A stretch of 64,000 nucleotides of DNA from Clostridiales bacterium (GTDB lineage Bacteria > Bacillota_A > Clostridia > Oscillospirales > Acutalibacteraceae): assembly GCA_009774735.1 (NCBI GenBank), contig VSOH01000306.1, positions 8,266 to 72,265 of the forward strand. The letters run 5' to 3'. The translations under genes and the position numbers were made by a program. The notes under the pieces were generated by a model that had not been told where the DNA came from, did not search any database, and saw only the letters and a program-made list of their open reading frames with translations. Position 1 is the first letter of the stretch. The number at the start of each line of letters is the position of its first letter. Shown piece by piece: positions 33,090 to 42,233 of this stretch.

Positions 33090-34388
33090 ATGAAGAAAAT
33101 TCTATTTCTCATGATGCTCTCACTCAGCGTGACGGGCATGAAGGCTAATGAAGCGAAGATGTCTTCTGATAGCCTTTACAAACAAGTTCCGGTAGGAAAC
33201 GCTGGCTTATCAATGCCTTTGCGACCTACATACCTCGACAATGTCAGTAGAAGTGTTGGTTGGGGAAGTAACTGGTTCATCGAAGCAAAAGGGGGTGCTT
33301 CCGCATTCCTTGGTTCGCCGATCGGTTGTGGTGATGTCTTTGACCGTACCATGCCAGTACTGCAGGTTGGTCTTGGCAAATGGTTTACCCCTTCCATCGG
33401 TGGACGTGTAGAGTTCCAGGGATTACAGTTCAAGAATGCCAACTTGCAGAAGATGCACTATCAGTTCATTCATGCAGATTTTCTCTGGAATGTAACGAGC
33501 AATTTCATGCAGGACGATAAGGGAATATCCCGATGGGATGTCATCCCTTTTGTAGGTGTCGGTATGGTCAGAAACTCCGATTGGTCAGGAGTTTGCCAAT
33601 GTCCTGGTTCCATCAGTGGCAGTCATCCCTTTGCTTTCAGTTATGGTGTTCAGGTTCGTTATCATGTCTATGAACGTATGCATCTGTTGGCAGAAGTGAG
33701 TGGTATGACCACCTTGAAGAATTTTGATGCTGTCAACACCTCTGCGCGATTCGGCGATCACATGATTAACGCCTCTCTCGGTCTGTCCGTTACGATTGGC
33801 AAGCAAGGTTGGAAGAAGGTTATTGATGCACGTCCTTACATGCAGCAGAACGACTACCTGATGGACGAATTGTCAAGACTCCGTGAGAAGGCTAAGAACT
33901 GCAATAAGCAGGACTCTTCACTTTCTGGAAAATGGGAAAACAAGAACAACTACAGCGGTCTTAACTCCCTTAGATACAGACTATCGATCAACGAAAACGA
34001 TGATGATGGCGAGGGTCAAGAAAATGATGAACTTACCAATGGTAACAATTCTGAAAATCAGATAGCTATTGGTGTACCTGTTTATTTCTACTTTAAGCTG
34101 AACACCAACCATCTTGTTGACGAATCACAGATGAGCAACCTCGATGAGATTGCCAAGTTAGCCAAGGCAGAAAACCTGAGCATCAGTATCTCTGGTGCAG
34201 CAGATAGTGCCACTGGTACTGAGCAGATCAACCGAGAACTCAGCAAGGCTCGCGCCAAGTTCATCGGTCAGGAACTTATTAAACGTGGCATCAGCAAGGA
34301 CAAGCTAAAAGCTGTCAGCCGTGGTGGTATCAATGATTACACACCTATTGAAGCAAACCGCAACACATGTGTTATCATAGTTCAATGA
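33090..34388 (+). CDS. OmpA-family outer-membrane protein
   Basis: The 432-residue protein has a signal peptide (1-19), an N-terminal beta-barrel-like region (about 50-250; WFIEAKGGASAFLG, GGRVEFQGLQFKNAN) and a C-terminal OmpA domain (about 318-430). The latter has FYFKLNTNHLVDESQMSNLD, LSKARAKFIGQELIKRGIS and AVSRGGINDY, typical peptidoglycan-binding features. An acidic linker (about 285-315) joins the two. It probably anchors the outer membrane or stabilises the mating pair. Its stop overlaps the next gene by ATGA. Confidence 0.78.
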   Translation: MKKILFLMMLSLSVTGMKANEAKMSSDSLYKQVPVGNAGLSMPLRPTYLDNVSRSVGWGSNWFIEAKGGASAFLGSPIGCGDVFDRTMPVLQVGLGKWFTPSIGGRVEFQGLQFKNANLQKMHYQFIHADFLWNVTSNFMQDDKGISRWDVIPFVGVGMVRNSDWSGVCQCPGSISGSHPFAFSYGVQVRYHVYERMHLLAEVSGMTTLKNFDAVNTSARFGDHMINASLGLSVTIGKQGWKKVIDARPYMQQNDYLMDELSRLREKAKNCNKQDSSLSGKWENKNNYSGLNSLRYRLSINENDDDGEGQENDELTNGNNSENQIAIGVPVYFYFKLNTNHLVDESQMSNLDEIAKLAKAENLSISISGAADSATGTEQINRELSKARAKFIGQELIKRGISKDKLKAVSRGGINDYTPIEANRNTCVIIVQ

Positions 34389-34633
34389 TTGTAGGACGAA
34401 TCGCAAACATACGATTGCCGACGAAGGTTTTCATGATGCTGTTATTCACGCTCTCCATAGCCTCATGCGACAAAGAATGGTCAGAAGACTATTGCACCTG
34501 TCAGCAAGGAGGAACCATCGGAGGATGGGAAGACGGCGGTGAGACCGATGTTCACAACAAGGACTCCACGGCAGGTTTTGAAATCAGTCTGGAGAACTGG
34601 AATGACACGTGTAAAAATGATATAGTGCTATAA
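34385..34633 (+). CDS. Small lipoprotein
   Basis: The 82-residue protein has an N-terminal hydrophobic helix ending in SIASCDKEW, a lipobox with Cys near residue 28. The mature part is short, acidic and G/D-rich (TIGGWEDGGETD). Translation is coupled to the OmpA-like gene (ATGA). A surface or periplasmic partner of the OmpA-like protein is possible. No domain is recognised. Confidence 0.55.
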   Translation: MIVGRIANIRLPTKVFMMLLFTLSIASCDKEWSEDYCTCQQGGTIGGWEDGGETDVHNKDSTAGFEISLENWNDTCKNDIVL

Positions 34634-34663
34634 TTCACAAGTTTAACAATTAACTTTTATTCG

Positions 34664-36526
34664 ATGAAGAAAATTCTCTTTATGGCGGCTATGGCTGCCT
34701 GCATGGGAGCAATGACCTCATGCTCACAGGAAGAAGACATCGTACCTTCTTCAAGTATTGACAGTAACACCATTGTGTTCGCAACTAACTCGCCAAAAGC
34801 GAAGCTGAAGACTCGCTCTGCTGAGACTGTCAACTCCATCAGCCAGTTTACAGTCAGTGCAGTAAACCCCGACAAAACTCCTTATTTCAGTGGGGTTCAG
34901 TTTAACTATAATGGAGGTCTGGGCGTCTTTCAGTCAGCCACATCTTACTATTGGCCTTTGAATAGTGCTCTCAGCTTCTATGCTATCAGCAAGCCTGGTT
35001 CTGTATCTCTCGATGACGACAATGTTCCTCATTATGCTTATCAGAATTGGGCAGGTGAAACCGACCTTGTTGCAGCAACTGTCCTTACAGGTGAGAAGAC
35101 TATCCCTTATCCTCTCATATTCCGGCACGTTCTTTCACAGATTTCTGTTAGTGCTGAAGCTAAGGATAAGTCAGAGGTGTTTACCTACAAGCTTGTGTCT
35201 GTGGAGATGACTACTCCTTGTGACGGTACTTACAGCTTTGCAGATGCAACTGGCGGTATGGGAACTTGGGAGATTGACAACACTTCAAGCAAGGAATACT
35301 CGTTTGCAGATGCTCTTCCTCTCACATTCAATGAGACTGGTTCTGTAAACTCCGGCTCAACCTACTGGAACATTCTACCTGTCACCGATGGAAACATTAC
35401 ATTCAAGGTCGGTTATCAGGTATTCCAGAACGGCAAGATGATTGCAGATTTCACGGGAGCCAACGTGAAAACATGCAACGTTGAGAATCCGAACCATCTG
35501 TCTGGCAAGCGTTATGTGTATAACTTCCAACTCACTCGTGACACCAACGATGTTATTACATTTACAACCTCTTTGGCAGATTGGGATGGTTCAACTGTTA
35601 CCGACATTATGACATCAGACCCTTCCTTAACTTATGTTACCTACGCTGATGGTAGCACAAAGTCTTTTGATATTACAGGCGTTATAGAGGTAACTGAATC
35701 GTCTGCTTATCTGACTCCTGCTACAGTCATTGACAACGTCAAAGAAGCCGTTGAAGTGAAAATTGGCAACAAGGTAACAGAACTTGGCTACAAGTCATTT
35801 GCCGGTTGTCGTAAACTTAAGAAGATTGATATTCCTTCAAGTGTCACAAAGATAGGCACTTACGCTTTCTGTGATTGCCGTGTGCTTACTGACATCAACT
35901 TCTCTGAGGGTCTTCAGGAGATTGAAGAGAAAGCCTTTGGCTACCAGAATGGTTGGTGGTGTGGTTCCGCTGCAACAGAGCTTCATCTTCCAAAAGGTTT
36001 GAAGAAGATTGGCAAGAATGCATTTGCTGGTAGCGGTTTCATCACCGACCTCTATCTTCCTGATGGTTTGGAAGAAATCGGAGAACTTGCTTTTGCTCAG
36101 TGCAATAACCTTGAAACAGTAAGTATCCCTGCAAACTGTATCGTTGGTTTGAATGCTTTTCGACAGGGTGACCAGACTCGTTGGAATGACAACATTCTTC
36201 CTGCAAAGACTTCTCTGAAGACTGCCATTTTCCGTGGTAAAGCTAAGTTCGACGGCCATTATGCAGTATTCTGGGGCTGCAAGAACCTCTCTACCATTAA
36301 GTATTATTCAACCGAGTTACCCGACTTTGGTACTTTGGAGGCTGACTACAACGCTTGGTCAAGTATCAACTCAACCGCAAGTATGGGTTGCAATACTCGT
36401 GAAGAAGGAACCAATGTGTTCTACGTTCCATCAGATGCTACCTACACAGAGGATGATCTCGATTACAATCAGAAGGTTGTATTCCATCCTGACTACTGCG
36501 GATTCACTCTCAGCAAGACGCTCTAA
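34664..36526 (+). CDS. Fimbrillin-like/BspA-type leucine-rich surface lipoprotein
   Basis: The 620-residue lipoprotein has the signal MKKILFMAAMAACMGAMTSC with Cys20 as lipid site. Residues about 30-310 follow the Mfa-like/fimbrillin pattern (SATSYYWPLNSALSFYAISK, FRHVLSQISVSAEA, KVGYQVFQNGK). Residues about 360-520 are BspA-type LRR_5 repeats with the unit KLKKIDIPSSVTKIGTYAF, then SEGLQEIEEKAFG, PKGLKKIGKNAFAG and PDGLEEIGELAFAQ. BspA proteins mediate adhesion in Bacteroidales. It ends the operon before a terminator, so it may be cargo for cell contact or colonisation. Confidence 0.8.
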   Translation: MKKILFMAAMAACMGAMTSCSQEEDIVPSSSIDSNTIVFATNSPKAKLKTRSAETVNSISQFTVSAVNPDKTPYFSGVQFNYNGGLGVFQSATSYYWPLNSALSFYAISKPGSVSLDDDNVPHYAYQNWAGETDLVAATVLTGEKTIPYPLIFRHVLSQISVSAEAKDKSEVFTYKLVSVEMTTPCDGTYSFADATGGMGTWEIDNTSSKEYSFADALPLTFNETGSVNSGSTYWNILPVTDGNITFKVGYQVFQNGKMIADFTGANVKTCNVENPNHLSGKRYVYNFQLTRDTNDVITFTTSLADWDGSTVTDIMTSDPSLTYVTYADGSTKSFDITGVIEVTESSAYLTPATVIDNVKEAVEVKIGNKVTELGYKSFAGCRKLKKIDIPSSVTKIGTYAFCDCRVLTDINFSEGLQEIEEKAFGYQNGWWCGSAATELHLPKGLKKIGKNAFAGSGFITDLYLPDGLEEIGELAFAQCNNLETVSIPANCIVGLNAFRQGDQTRWNDNILPAKTSLKTAIFRGKAKFDGHYAVFWGCKNLSTIKYYSTELPDFGTLEADYNAWSSINSTASMGCNTREEGTNVFYVPSDATYTEDDLDYNQKVVFHPDYCGFTLSKTL

Positions 36527-36549
36527 ACATTCTTCTTCATTACATGATT

Positions 36550-36586
36550 GCCTCACCTTAGGTTAAGCCTAAAGTGGGGCTTTTTT
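36550..36586 (+). terminator. Terminator after the BspA-like gene
   Basis: GCCTCACCTTAGG (36550-36562) pairs with CCTAAAGTGGGGC (36568-36580), tolerating one mismatch and one G-U pair, and is followed by six T. It closes the transcript of the surface genes. Confidence 0.75.
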
Positions 36587-36735
36587 CGCTTTAATTACAT
36601 CCAAATACAAGACAAAGCCATCATAAAAGTTCAAAAATAGCAGAAAACACACGTTTTTCGTGCCTCCGTCAACAAAAATCAGCAGACAAATGACATTTTT
36701 ATTGCGTAATTCTCAATTTTCTCGAAAAAAAATAT

Positions 36736-36743
36736 TAAATTTG
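36736..36743 (+). promoter_or_regulatory. Candidate -7 box for the XRE/toxin operon
   Basis: TAAATTTG matches TAnnTTTG and lies 30 bp before the ATG at 36773, in AT-rich DNA after the terminator. A TTTG at the expected -33 position is not clear. Confidence 0.4.
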
Positions 36744-36772
36744 CACACAATAAAAATAAATAATGTGTCGCA

Positions 36773-37012
36773 ATGGATAGAAAACTCAATCGCATAAAAA
36801 CAGCTTTGGTTGACAACGGCAAGACAAACAAGTGGCTTGCAGAACAATTAGGTAAAGACCCAGCCACAGTTAGCAAGTGGTGTACTAATGCTTGTCAGCC
36901 CTCTCTTGAGATGATGATTACTATCTCTAAGCTACTCAAAGTTGATCTTAACGACCTTGTACGCATTGAGGCTGTTCCAGACCCAATCATCAAGGAAACG
37001 TCTGAGGATTAA
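36773..37012 (+). CDS. XRE-family HTH regulator
   Basis: This 79-residue protein is an almost bare Cro/C1-type HTH: NGKTNKWLAEQLGKDPATVS and KWCTNACQPSLEMMITISKL give the helix-turn-helix, then LLKVDLNDLV. It is the first gene of the toxin/defence run and probably represses it, as in many toxin-antitoxin and restriction loci. A candidate -7 box lies 30 bp upstream. A 30-bp gap leads to the DUF3791-like gene. Confidence 0.75.
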   Translation: MDRKLNRIKTALVDNGKTNKWLAEQLGKDPATVSKWCTNACQPSLEMMITISKLLKVDLNDLVRIEAVPDPIIKETSED

Positions 37013-37042
37013 ATCAAACAGTCACAGTAAAAACATTACGAT

Positions 37043-37258
37043 ATGAGTTGCAATAACATAGATTTCGTAACATACTGCATCGGCAATCTCTCACGCCGAT
37101 TGAATATGAGTGCCGTTGAGGTGTATCGCCGCCTCAAACAGTCTGGTATTCTGACCGGCTACATCGTGCCAAGCTACGATGTGCTCCACACCTTTGGTAA
37201 AGAGTATCTGATGGAAGACCTCACCGAATACATGAGGGAGAAAGGAGTGCTGGCATAA
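37043..37258 (+). CDS. DUF3791 family small protein
   Basis: The 71-residue protein resembles DUF3791: CIGNLSRRLNMSAVEVYRRL, then SYDVLHTFGKEYLMEDLTEY. In Bacteroidota, DUF3791 genes sit before DUF3990 genes, and the pair is considered toxin-antitoxin-like. Its stop overlaps the start of the DUF3990 gene by one base, which supports paired expression. Antitoxin is the likely role; this follows from context. Confidence 0.65.
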   Translation: MSCNNIDFVTYCIGNLSRRLNMSAVEVYRRLKQSGILTGYIVPSYDVLHTFGKEYLMEDLTEYMREKGVLA

Positions 37259-37728
37259 TGGAAGTATATCACGCATCAACCGTTGTCGTGGAGTCTCCCG
37301 ACACTACACATAGCCGTGCTTTCCTTGATTTCGGTCCAGGATTCTATGTCACCACTTTGCAAGAACAGGCGGTGAAATATGGAGCACGTTTTACTAATCG
37401 TGGCAAAGAAGCAATTCTCAACATCTACGAACTTGCAGATGACCTTTCTCAATGGAAGATTATTGAGTTCAAGCGTTACGATGAAGTGTGGCTCGACTTC
37501 GTGACAGAATGTCGCCAAGGTAGAGTTGTCGGTGACTATGATATTGTCATCGGCGGTATTGCCAATGACAAGGTGTTCCGTACTGTTGACCTCTATTTCG
37601 CAGGTGACATCTCAAAGGAAGAATGTCTTCGCCGCCTTATCTTTGAGGAACCCAACAACCAGATTTGCATCCGCTCACAGCAGGTACTCAACGAAAGTCT
37701 AACCTTCAAAAGTTCTCAACGCCTATGA
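37258..37728 (+). CDS. DUF3990 family protein, ADP-ribosyltransferase-like fold
   Basis: The 156-residue protein matches DUF3990: VYHASTVVVE at the start, FLDFGPGFYVTTLQEQAVKY, then an insert with EFKRYDEVWLDFVTE. The H, FYVT and late acidic positions resemble the H-Y-E layout of ADP-ribosyltransferase folds, so it may modify a host target. Placed between two DUF3791-like genes. Toxin is the plausible function. Which neighbour neutralises it cannot be told from sequence. Confidence 0.65.
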   Translation: MEVYHASTVVVESPDTTHSRAFLDFGPGFYVTTLQEQAVKYGARFTNRGKEAILNIYELADDLSQWKIIEFKRYDEVWLDFVTECRQGRVVGDYDIVIGGIANDKVFRTVDLYFAGDISKEECLRRLIFEEPNNQICIRSQQVLNESLTFKSSQRL

Positions 37729-37958
37729 ACCCAATGCACGATGAAGCCTTCCACGCCATCCTCGAAGCAAAGTACGCTCGTATCATCAATGAGATTAGCG
37801 AGATGCACAGCGTGAGTCTTGAAGAAGCTATGGACATTTTCTACAACTCTCCGCTACTTCCTCTCCTCGAAGAAGGAATTGCCGACCTTCATTGCCGAAG
37901 CGACAAGTATCTGGCTGAAGAGATTTGGCGAGAACGAGAAGAAATAAAGAACGATTGA
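37725..37958 (+). CDS. Second DUF3791-like small protein
   Basis: The 77-residue protein starts at MNPMHDEAFH (ATGA overlap with the DUF3990 stop) and shows a DUF3791-like layout: YARIINEISEMHSVSLEEAM and DIFYNSPLLPLLEEGIADLH. It could be the antitoxin of the DUF3990 protein or of the Fic protein that follows 5 bp later. Fic and DUF3990 toxins are both found with such small partners. Confidence 0.55.
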   Translation: MNPMHDEAFHAILEAKYARIINEISEMHSVSLEEAMDIFYNSPLLPLLEEGIADLHCRSDKYLAEEIWREREEIKND

Positions 37959-37963
37959 AAACA

Positions 37964-38707
37964 ATGAACAAACTCACAACATTCCTCATTGATGAGCAGC
38001 AGGCACATCGCAAGGGAGGACTCTACCATAAGACTCAGGTGCAGCTCGCCTACAACAGTAATCGCATTGAAGGCTCGAAGCTGACCGAGGAGCAGACACG
38101 CTACATCTTTGAGACACGCACAATCGGCTTCAAGGATCAGGAAGCCGTGCCTGTGGATGACATCATCGAGACAACCAACCACTTCGTTGCTTTCGACTAC
38201 CTCCTCCGCACCATCGAAGAGCCTTTGACAGAAGCTGTCATCAAGGAGTTCCATCGCATCCTCAAAACTGGTACTGCCGATGCACAGAAATCGTACTTCA
38301 ATGTGGGTGACTACAAGAAACTGGCAAACGAAGTTGGTGGCCGCGAAACCTGCAAACCAGCTGTTGTTGCCCAGGAGATGCAATCGCTGCAAGAATGGTA
38401 TCATGCTCAGAAGGACATAACCATCCACACCCTCGCTGAATACCATTGGCGCTTCGAGAGCATCCACCCATTCCAGGATGGCAACGGACGTGTCGGTCGC
38501 CTCATTCTTTTCCGCGAATGCCTCCGTCATGGCATCATGCCATTCGTCATCGACAATGAGCACAAGATGTACTACTACCGAGGCTTATCCGAGTTCAAGC
38601 AAACTCCCGGATTCCTCGTCGGCACCATGCAATCAGCACAAGACGTGTACGAAGCATGGATAAAGTACTTCAACGAAGAATTGTTGGAAGGGTTGAAGGT
38701 GGAATGA
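37964..38707 (+). CDS. Fic/DOC family protein (AMP transferase type)
   Basis: The 247-residue Fic protein has the complete catalytic motif HPFQDGNGRVGR (168-179), so it should transfer AMP or another nucleotide group. An N-terminal inhibitory motif SNRIEG (32-37), of the S-x-x-x-E-G type, would keep it self-inhibited (class II). Start ATG 37964 is chosen over an upstream frame because homologous sequence starts there. The gene ends 22 bp before the large helicase gene. It may be a regulated effector in this defence island. Confidence 0.8.
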   Translation: MNKLTTFLIDEQQAHRKGGLYHKTQVQLAYNSNRIEGSKLTEEQTRYIFETRTIGFKDQEAVPVDDIIETTNHFVAFDYLLRTIEEPLTEAVIKEFHRILKTGTADAQKSYFNVGDYKKLANEVGGRETCKPAVVAQEMQSLQEWYHAQKDITIHTLAEYHWRFESIHPFQDGNGRVGRLILFRECLRHGIMPFVIDNEHKMYYYRGLSEFKQTPGFLVGTMQSAQDVYEAWIKYFNEELLEGLKVE

Positions 38708-38729
38708 CAAGAAATAAAACTATTGGTTT

Positions 38730-41700
38730 ATGAAACTAAGACGAACACTCATCGACAACTCGCCTGAAGGCTACAATATGACCGAAGTCCTCAAGCAGTG
38801 TCTTAAAGATACGAACATCACAGAGGTCTGTATCGCTACAGGCTTCTGGGATTTGAGAGGTACAGCCCTTGTGTATGATGAACTTGCAGAGTTCCTCCAA
38901 CGTGAGGGTGCAAAATTCCGTCTGCTTATTGGCAAAGACCCTTACCTCTATTCCGGCGATACAGAAAGCTTCACCAAAGGACGCTACGATAAGCAAGAAC
39001 AAGCATGGCGTGTTGACCTAGACAAGTTTGCGGCTCAGGAGCAGTATGTCAAGACGGTTCAGTTGCTCGTTGATAACCTTAAAGACAAGGACGATGAGAA
39101 GTTTCAGATTCAAATTTACCGTCCTGAAGGAGAACTGAAAGATCAGTTCCTGCACTCCAAGTGTTTCATCTTCAAAGGCTACGACAACGAAGAGGAATGT
39201 CCTGTAGGTTATGGTATCATCGGTAGCACAAATTTCACTCAGCGTGGCATGGAAGGTAACTCAGAGTTAAACACGCTTGAAATCAATGCCCGTGATGTTA
39301 TCTCGCTCGATCCTGAGTTCAAGAAAGACCGCACCCATCTTATGTGGTTCAACGAGAAGTGGCAGGATTCTGTGACTTGGGAGGAAGAGTTCCTCTTGCA
39401 AATCACACAGTCGCAAATGGCACCCGAGATTACTATTCCTGAGCCAGAGCCGGAAGAGGATGCAGACGCACCTCTTACACCATACGAATTGTATATCAAG
39501 CTGCTACAATACAAGTTCAACGATATTGTTGACATTGACATGACCCATCAGGTCGAAAGCTATCTGCCCAAACATTTTGACCTCCTTCAGTACCAAACAG
39601 ATGCTGTAAAGCAATGCTATGGTATCATGCAGGAACACGGAGGATTCATGCTTGCCGACGTTGTAGGTCTTGGTAAAACAGTAGTAGGCACTATGCTCAT
39701 TAAGCATTTCCTCAGTGTGCCCGACAAAGATGACCGAGAACATCAGGTGCTAATTGTCACGCCACCTGCCATCAAAAAAGGCTGGATTGACACAATTGAG
39801 GAATTTGACAAAGACCGTGAGGACAAGATCGCTTCGCACATTGACTTCATAACTACTGGCAGTATAGGCAAACTTATAGACGATGACGAAAACGATGACG
39901 ATGACTGTGATTCTGGCAGCTTCGAGACAGAGCTACAACAGAAGAACTATGGTTTGATAGTCATTGACGAAAGCCACAAGTTCCGCAACAGTAGCACCTC
40001 GATGTACAAGAACATCGACACGCTCATCAGCAATATCTGGGAGAACACTGGCAACTATCCATACATTGGTTTGCTGAGTGCCACACCTCAAAACAATCGC
40101 CCGGAGGATTTGAAGAACCAAATCTATCTCTTTGAGCGCAATCACACCGACAGTACACTTCGCAAGGCAAATGGCGGCAACATCGAGTCGTTCTTTGCAG
40201 ATGTGAATGGTCGTTACACCGAACTTATCTCTCCAAAGTATAACGACCCAAAGTCCGAAGACTACATTCCACGTACAGACGATGAGCGCAAGTCGTTGCT
40301 AAAGGAAATCTCTACAGAAATCCGCAAGTACATACTAGAAGACATTCTTGTTCGTCGCACACGTACCGATGTCAAGAATCACTATAGCAAGCAGAATGGC
40401 GAACCTCTATTGAAGTTCCCATCTGTAGCAGCCCCTGAGAGTTTGAAATACGTACTCTCCGGCAATCTGCCCGAGCTCTTTGCCAGCACGATGAACTTCA
40501 TCAACCCAGATGAGGAAATGGCTGTCAGCAAACGTTTGGGGTATTTCCGTTATCGTGCAATTGAGTACCTTAACGACACAACGCATCGTAAGCTCTACGA
40601 AGGTCGTAACATTGAGGTAGAACGTGTGGCTGACCAGTTAGCAAAGATTATGCAGGTATTACTTGTAAAACGTCTTGAGAGTTCGTTCGATGCATTCAAG
40701 GAGTCACTTGGCAACCTGCTGCAATACACCAAGAACATGATTGATATGTGGAATCATGACTGCATCTTCATCTGTCCGCAGATAAATGTCAACGCAGAGT
40801 TTGACCTCGAAGCCTATCCCGACCGAACATTTGCTGATCGTGCCGAAGCTATCCGAAAGAAGATTCAGAAACTGAATGATGAAGGTCGTAACCAGAAACA
40901 GAGCAATCGCGAATACACCCAAGCAGACTTCAATCCTGAGTATATCGAAAAGTTGGAGCGCGACCGTGACCTCTTGCAGAGCTACGTCATGAAGTGGAAA
41001 GATGTGGAGGATCCAAAGAAGAAGGTATTCCGTAAGTCTTTGCGCAAACTCCTTCCTGAGAATGAGCCTAACAAGAAACTGGTCATCTTCACCGAGTCAG
41101 TAGATACACTCCGCAGCATAGAGCGTGTTGTAAGGGACGAAGATTTCTCTGTACTCACAGTTACGGCAAAAGACCGCAACGACAAGCAGCAGAAGATACA
41201 GGAGAACTTTGATGCCAACTACAAAGGCGAACATCGCAATGACTACCAGGTAATCATTACCACCGATGTACTGGCAGAGGGTATCAACCTGCATCGTGCT
41301 TACACTATCATCAACTACGACACTCCATGGAATGCCACACGTCTGATGCAGCGCATAGGTCGTGTCAACCGTATCGGTTCTGAGGCAGAACAGGTTTATG
41401 TCTATAACTTCATGCCAAGTGCGGAGGGCGATGATAAGATTCGTCTTGTCAATCGCGCCTACACCAAGATACAGTCATTCCACACACTCTTTGGTGAAGA
41501 TGCACAGGTGTTTACAGATAATGAGGAGGTGGCTCACTATGAGCTCGACCTTAACAAGATGGTTGACGGTGAGGAGTCACCAATGATGAAGTACATCAGC
41601 GAACTCAAGGCATACAAGACTGCACATCCGAAGCGTTATGACGCAATTCTCAACAAGGCAGAAGGTCTTGAAGTTGCAACAGATGCTGCACCACACGAAT

Positions 41701-42218
41701 CCCTTTTCCTCATTCGCAACAAGGCAACTCGTGGCATGTACGTTTCTTTGGGAGCAGACGGCAGCAAGCAGATGCTATCTCTCACAGACATGTTCGACCA
41801 CTTCCGTACTTCTGAAGAAGCCGTAGCAACAGAACTTCCTGCTGATAGCGAGGAGCAGAAGCGCAAGGCTGAACGCACATTCAGACGCGAGTTCAACAAC
41901 ATGCGTCTGCGTCCTCTACAGCACAAGATGGACGATGCCCGTAACATCTTGGTGGCAATACAGAGTCGTTATACAAATCTCTCCGACACTACCAAGTCAT
42001 GTCTCTCTGATGCTCGCGAACTGATAGATAAGGGCAATGTGGATATTTGCAGAAGCATCCTTAAGATAGGCGAATACCTGCAAATTGTGGAACCACAACT
42101 GTTACCTCTCACTATCGAAGAAATAGAAAACTACATACAGGGCAAACTTCACAACCTCGACATGCAGTTGCAGGATGCATACGGCAAGGGTGAAATTGTG
42201 ATGGCTCTTTACCGATAA
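38730..42218 (+). CDS. PLD-domain SNF2-family helicase
   Basis: The 1162-residue protein starts with a phospholipase D-like nuclease half (about 20-200; the HxK motif in FLHSKCFIFKG, then GYGIIGSTNFTQRGMEGNSE). It continues with a SNF2 helicase: Walker A LADVVGLGKT (near 309-318), DESH (near 412), SATPQNN (near 449), and C-terminal LAEGINLHRA and QRIGRVNRIG (near 872). The PLD and helicase fusion next to an Eco57I-like methylase recalls DISARM-like and related restriction systems. It would translocate on foreign DNA and perhaps cut it. Confidence 0.82.
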   Translation: MKLRRTLIDNSPEGYNMTEVLKQCLKDTNITEVCIATGFWDLRGTALVYDELAEFLQREGAKFRLLIGKDPYLYSGDTESFTKGRYDKQEQAWRVDLDKFAAQEQYVKTVQLLVDNLKDKDDEKFQIQIYRPEGELKDQFLHSKCFIFKGYDNEEECPVGYGIIGSTNFTQRGMEGNSELNTLEINARDVISLDPEFKKDRTHLMWFNEKWQDSVTWEEEFLLQITQSQMAPEITIPEPEPEEDADAPLTPYELYIKLLQYKFNDIVDIDMTHQVESYLPKHFDLLQYQTDAVKQCYGIMQEHGGFMLADVVGLGKTVVGTMLIKHFLSVPDKDDREHQVLIVTPPAIKKGWIDTIEEFDKDREDKIASHIDFITTGSIGKLIDDDENDDDDCDSGSFETELQQKNYGLIVIDESHKFRNSSTSMYKNIDTLISNIWENTGNYPYIGLLSATPQNNRPEDLKNQIYLFERNHTDSTLRKANGGNIESFFADVNGRYTELISPKYNDPKSEDYIPRTDDERKSLLKEISTEIRKYILEDILVRRTRTDVKNHYSKQNGEPLLKFPSVAAPESLKYVLSGNLPELFASTMNFINPDEEMAVSKRLGYFRYRAIEYLNDTTHRKLYEGRNIEVERVADQLAKIMQVLLVKRLESSFDAFKESLGNLLQYTKNMIDMWNHDCIFICPQINVNAEFDLEAYPDRTFADRAEAIRKKIQKLNDEGRNQKQSNREYTQADFNPEYIEKLERDRDLLQSYVMKWKDVEDPKKKVFRKSLRKLLPENEPNKKLVIFTESVDTLRSIERVVRDEDFSVLTVTAKDRNDKQQKIQENFDANYKGEHRNDYQVIITTDVLAEGINLHRAYTIINYDTPWNATRLMQRIGRVNRIGSEAEQVYVYNFMPSAEGDDKIRLVNRAYTKIQSFHTLFGEDAQVFTDNEEVAHYELDLNKMVDGEESPMMKYISELKAYKTAHPKRYDAILNKAEGLEVATDAAPHESLFLIRNKATRGMYVSLGADGSKQMLSLTDMFDHFRTSEEAVATELPADSEEQKRKAERTFRREFNNMRLRPLQHKMDDARNILVAIQSRYTNLSDTTKSCLSDARELIDKGNVDICRSILKIGEYLQIVEPQLLPLTIEEIENYIQGKLHNLDMQLQDAYGKGEIVMALYR

Positions 42219-42233
42219 AACTACACTACAACA

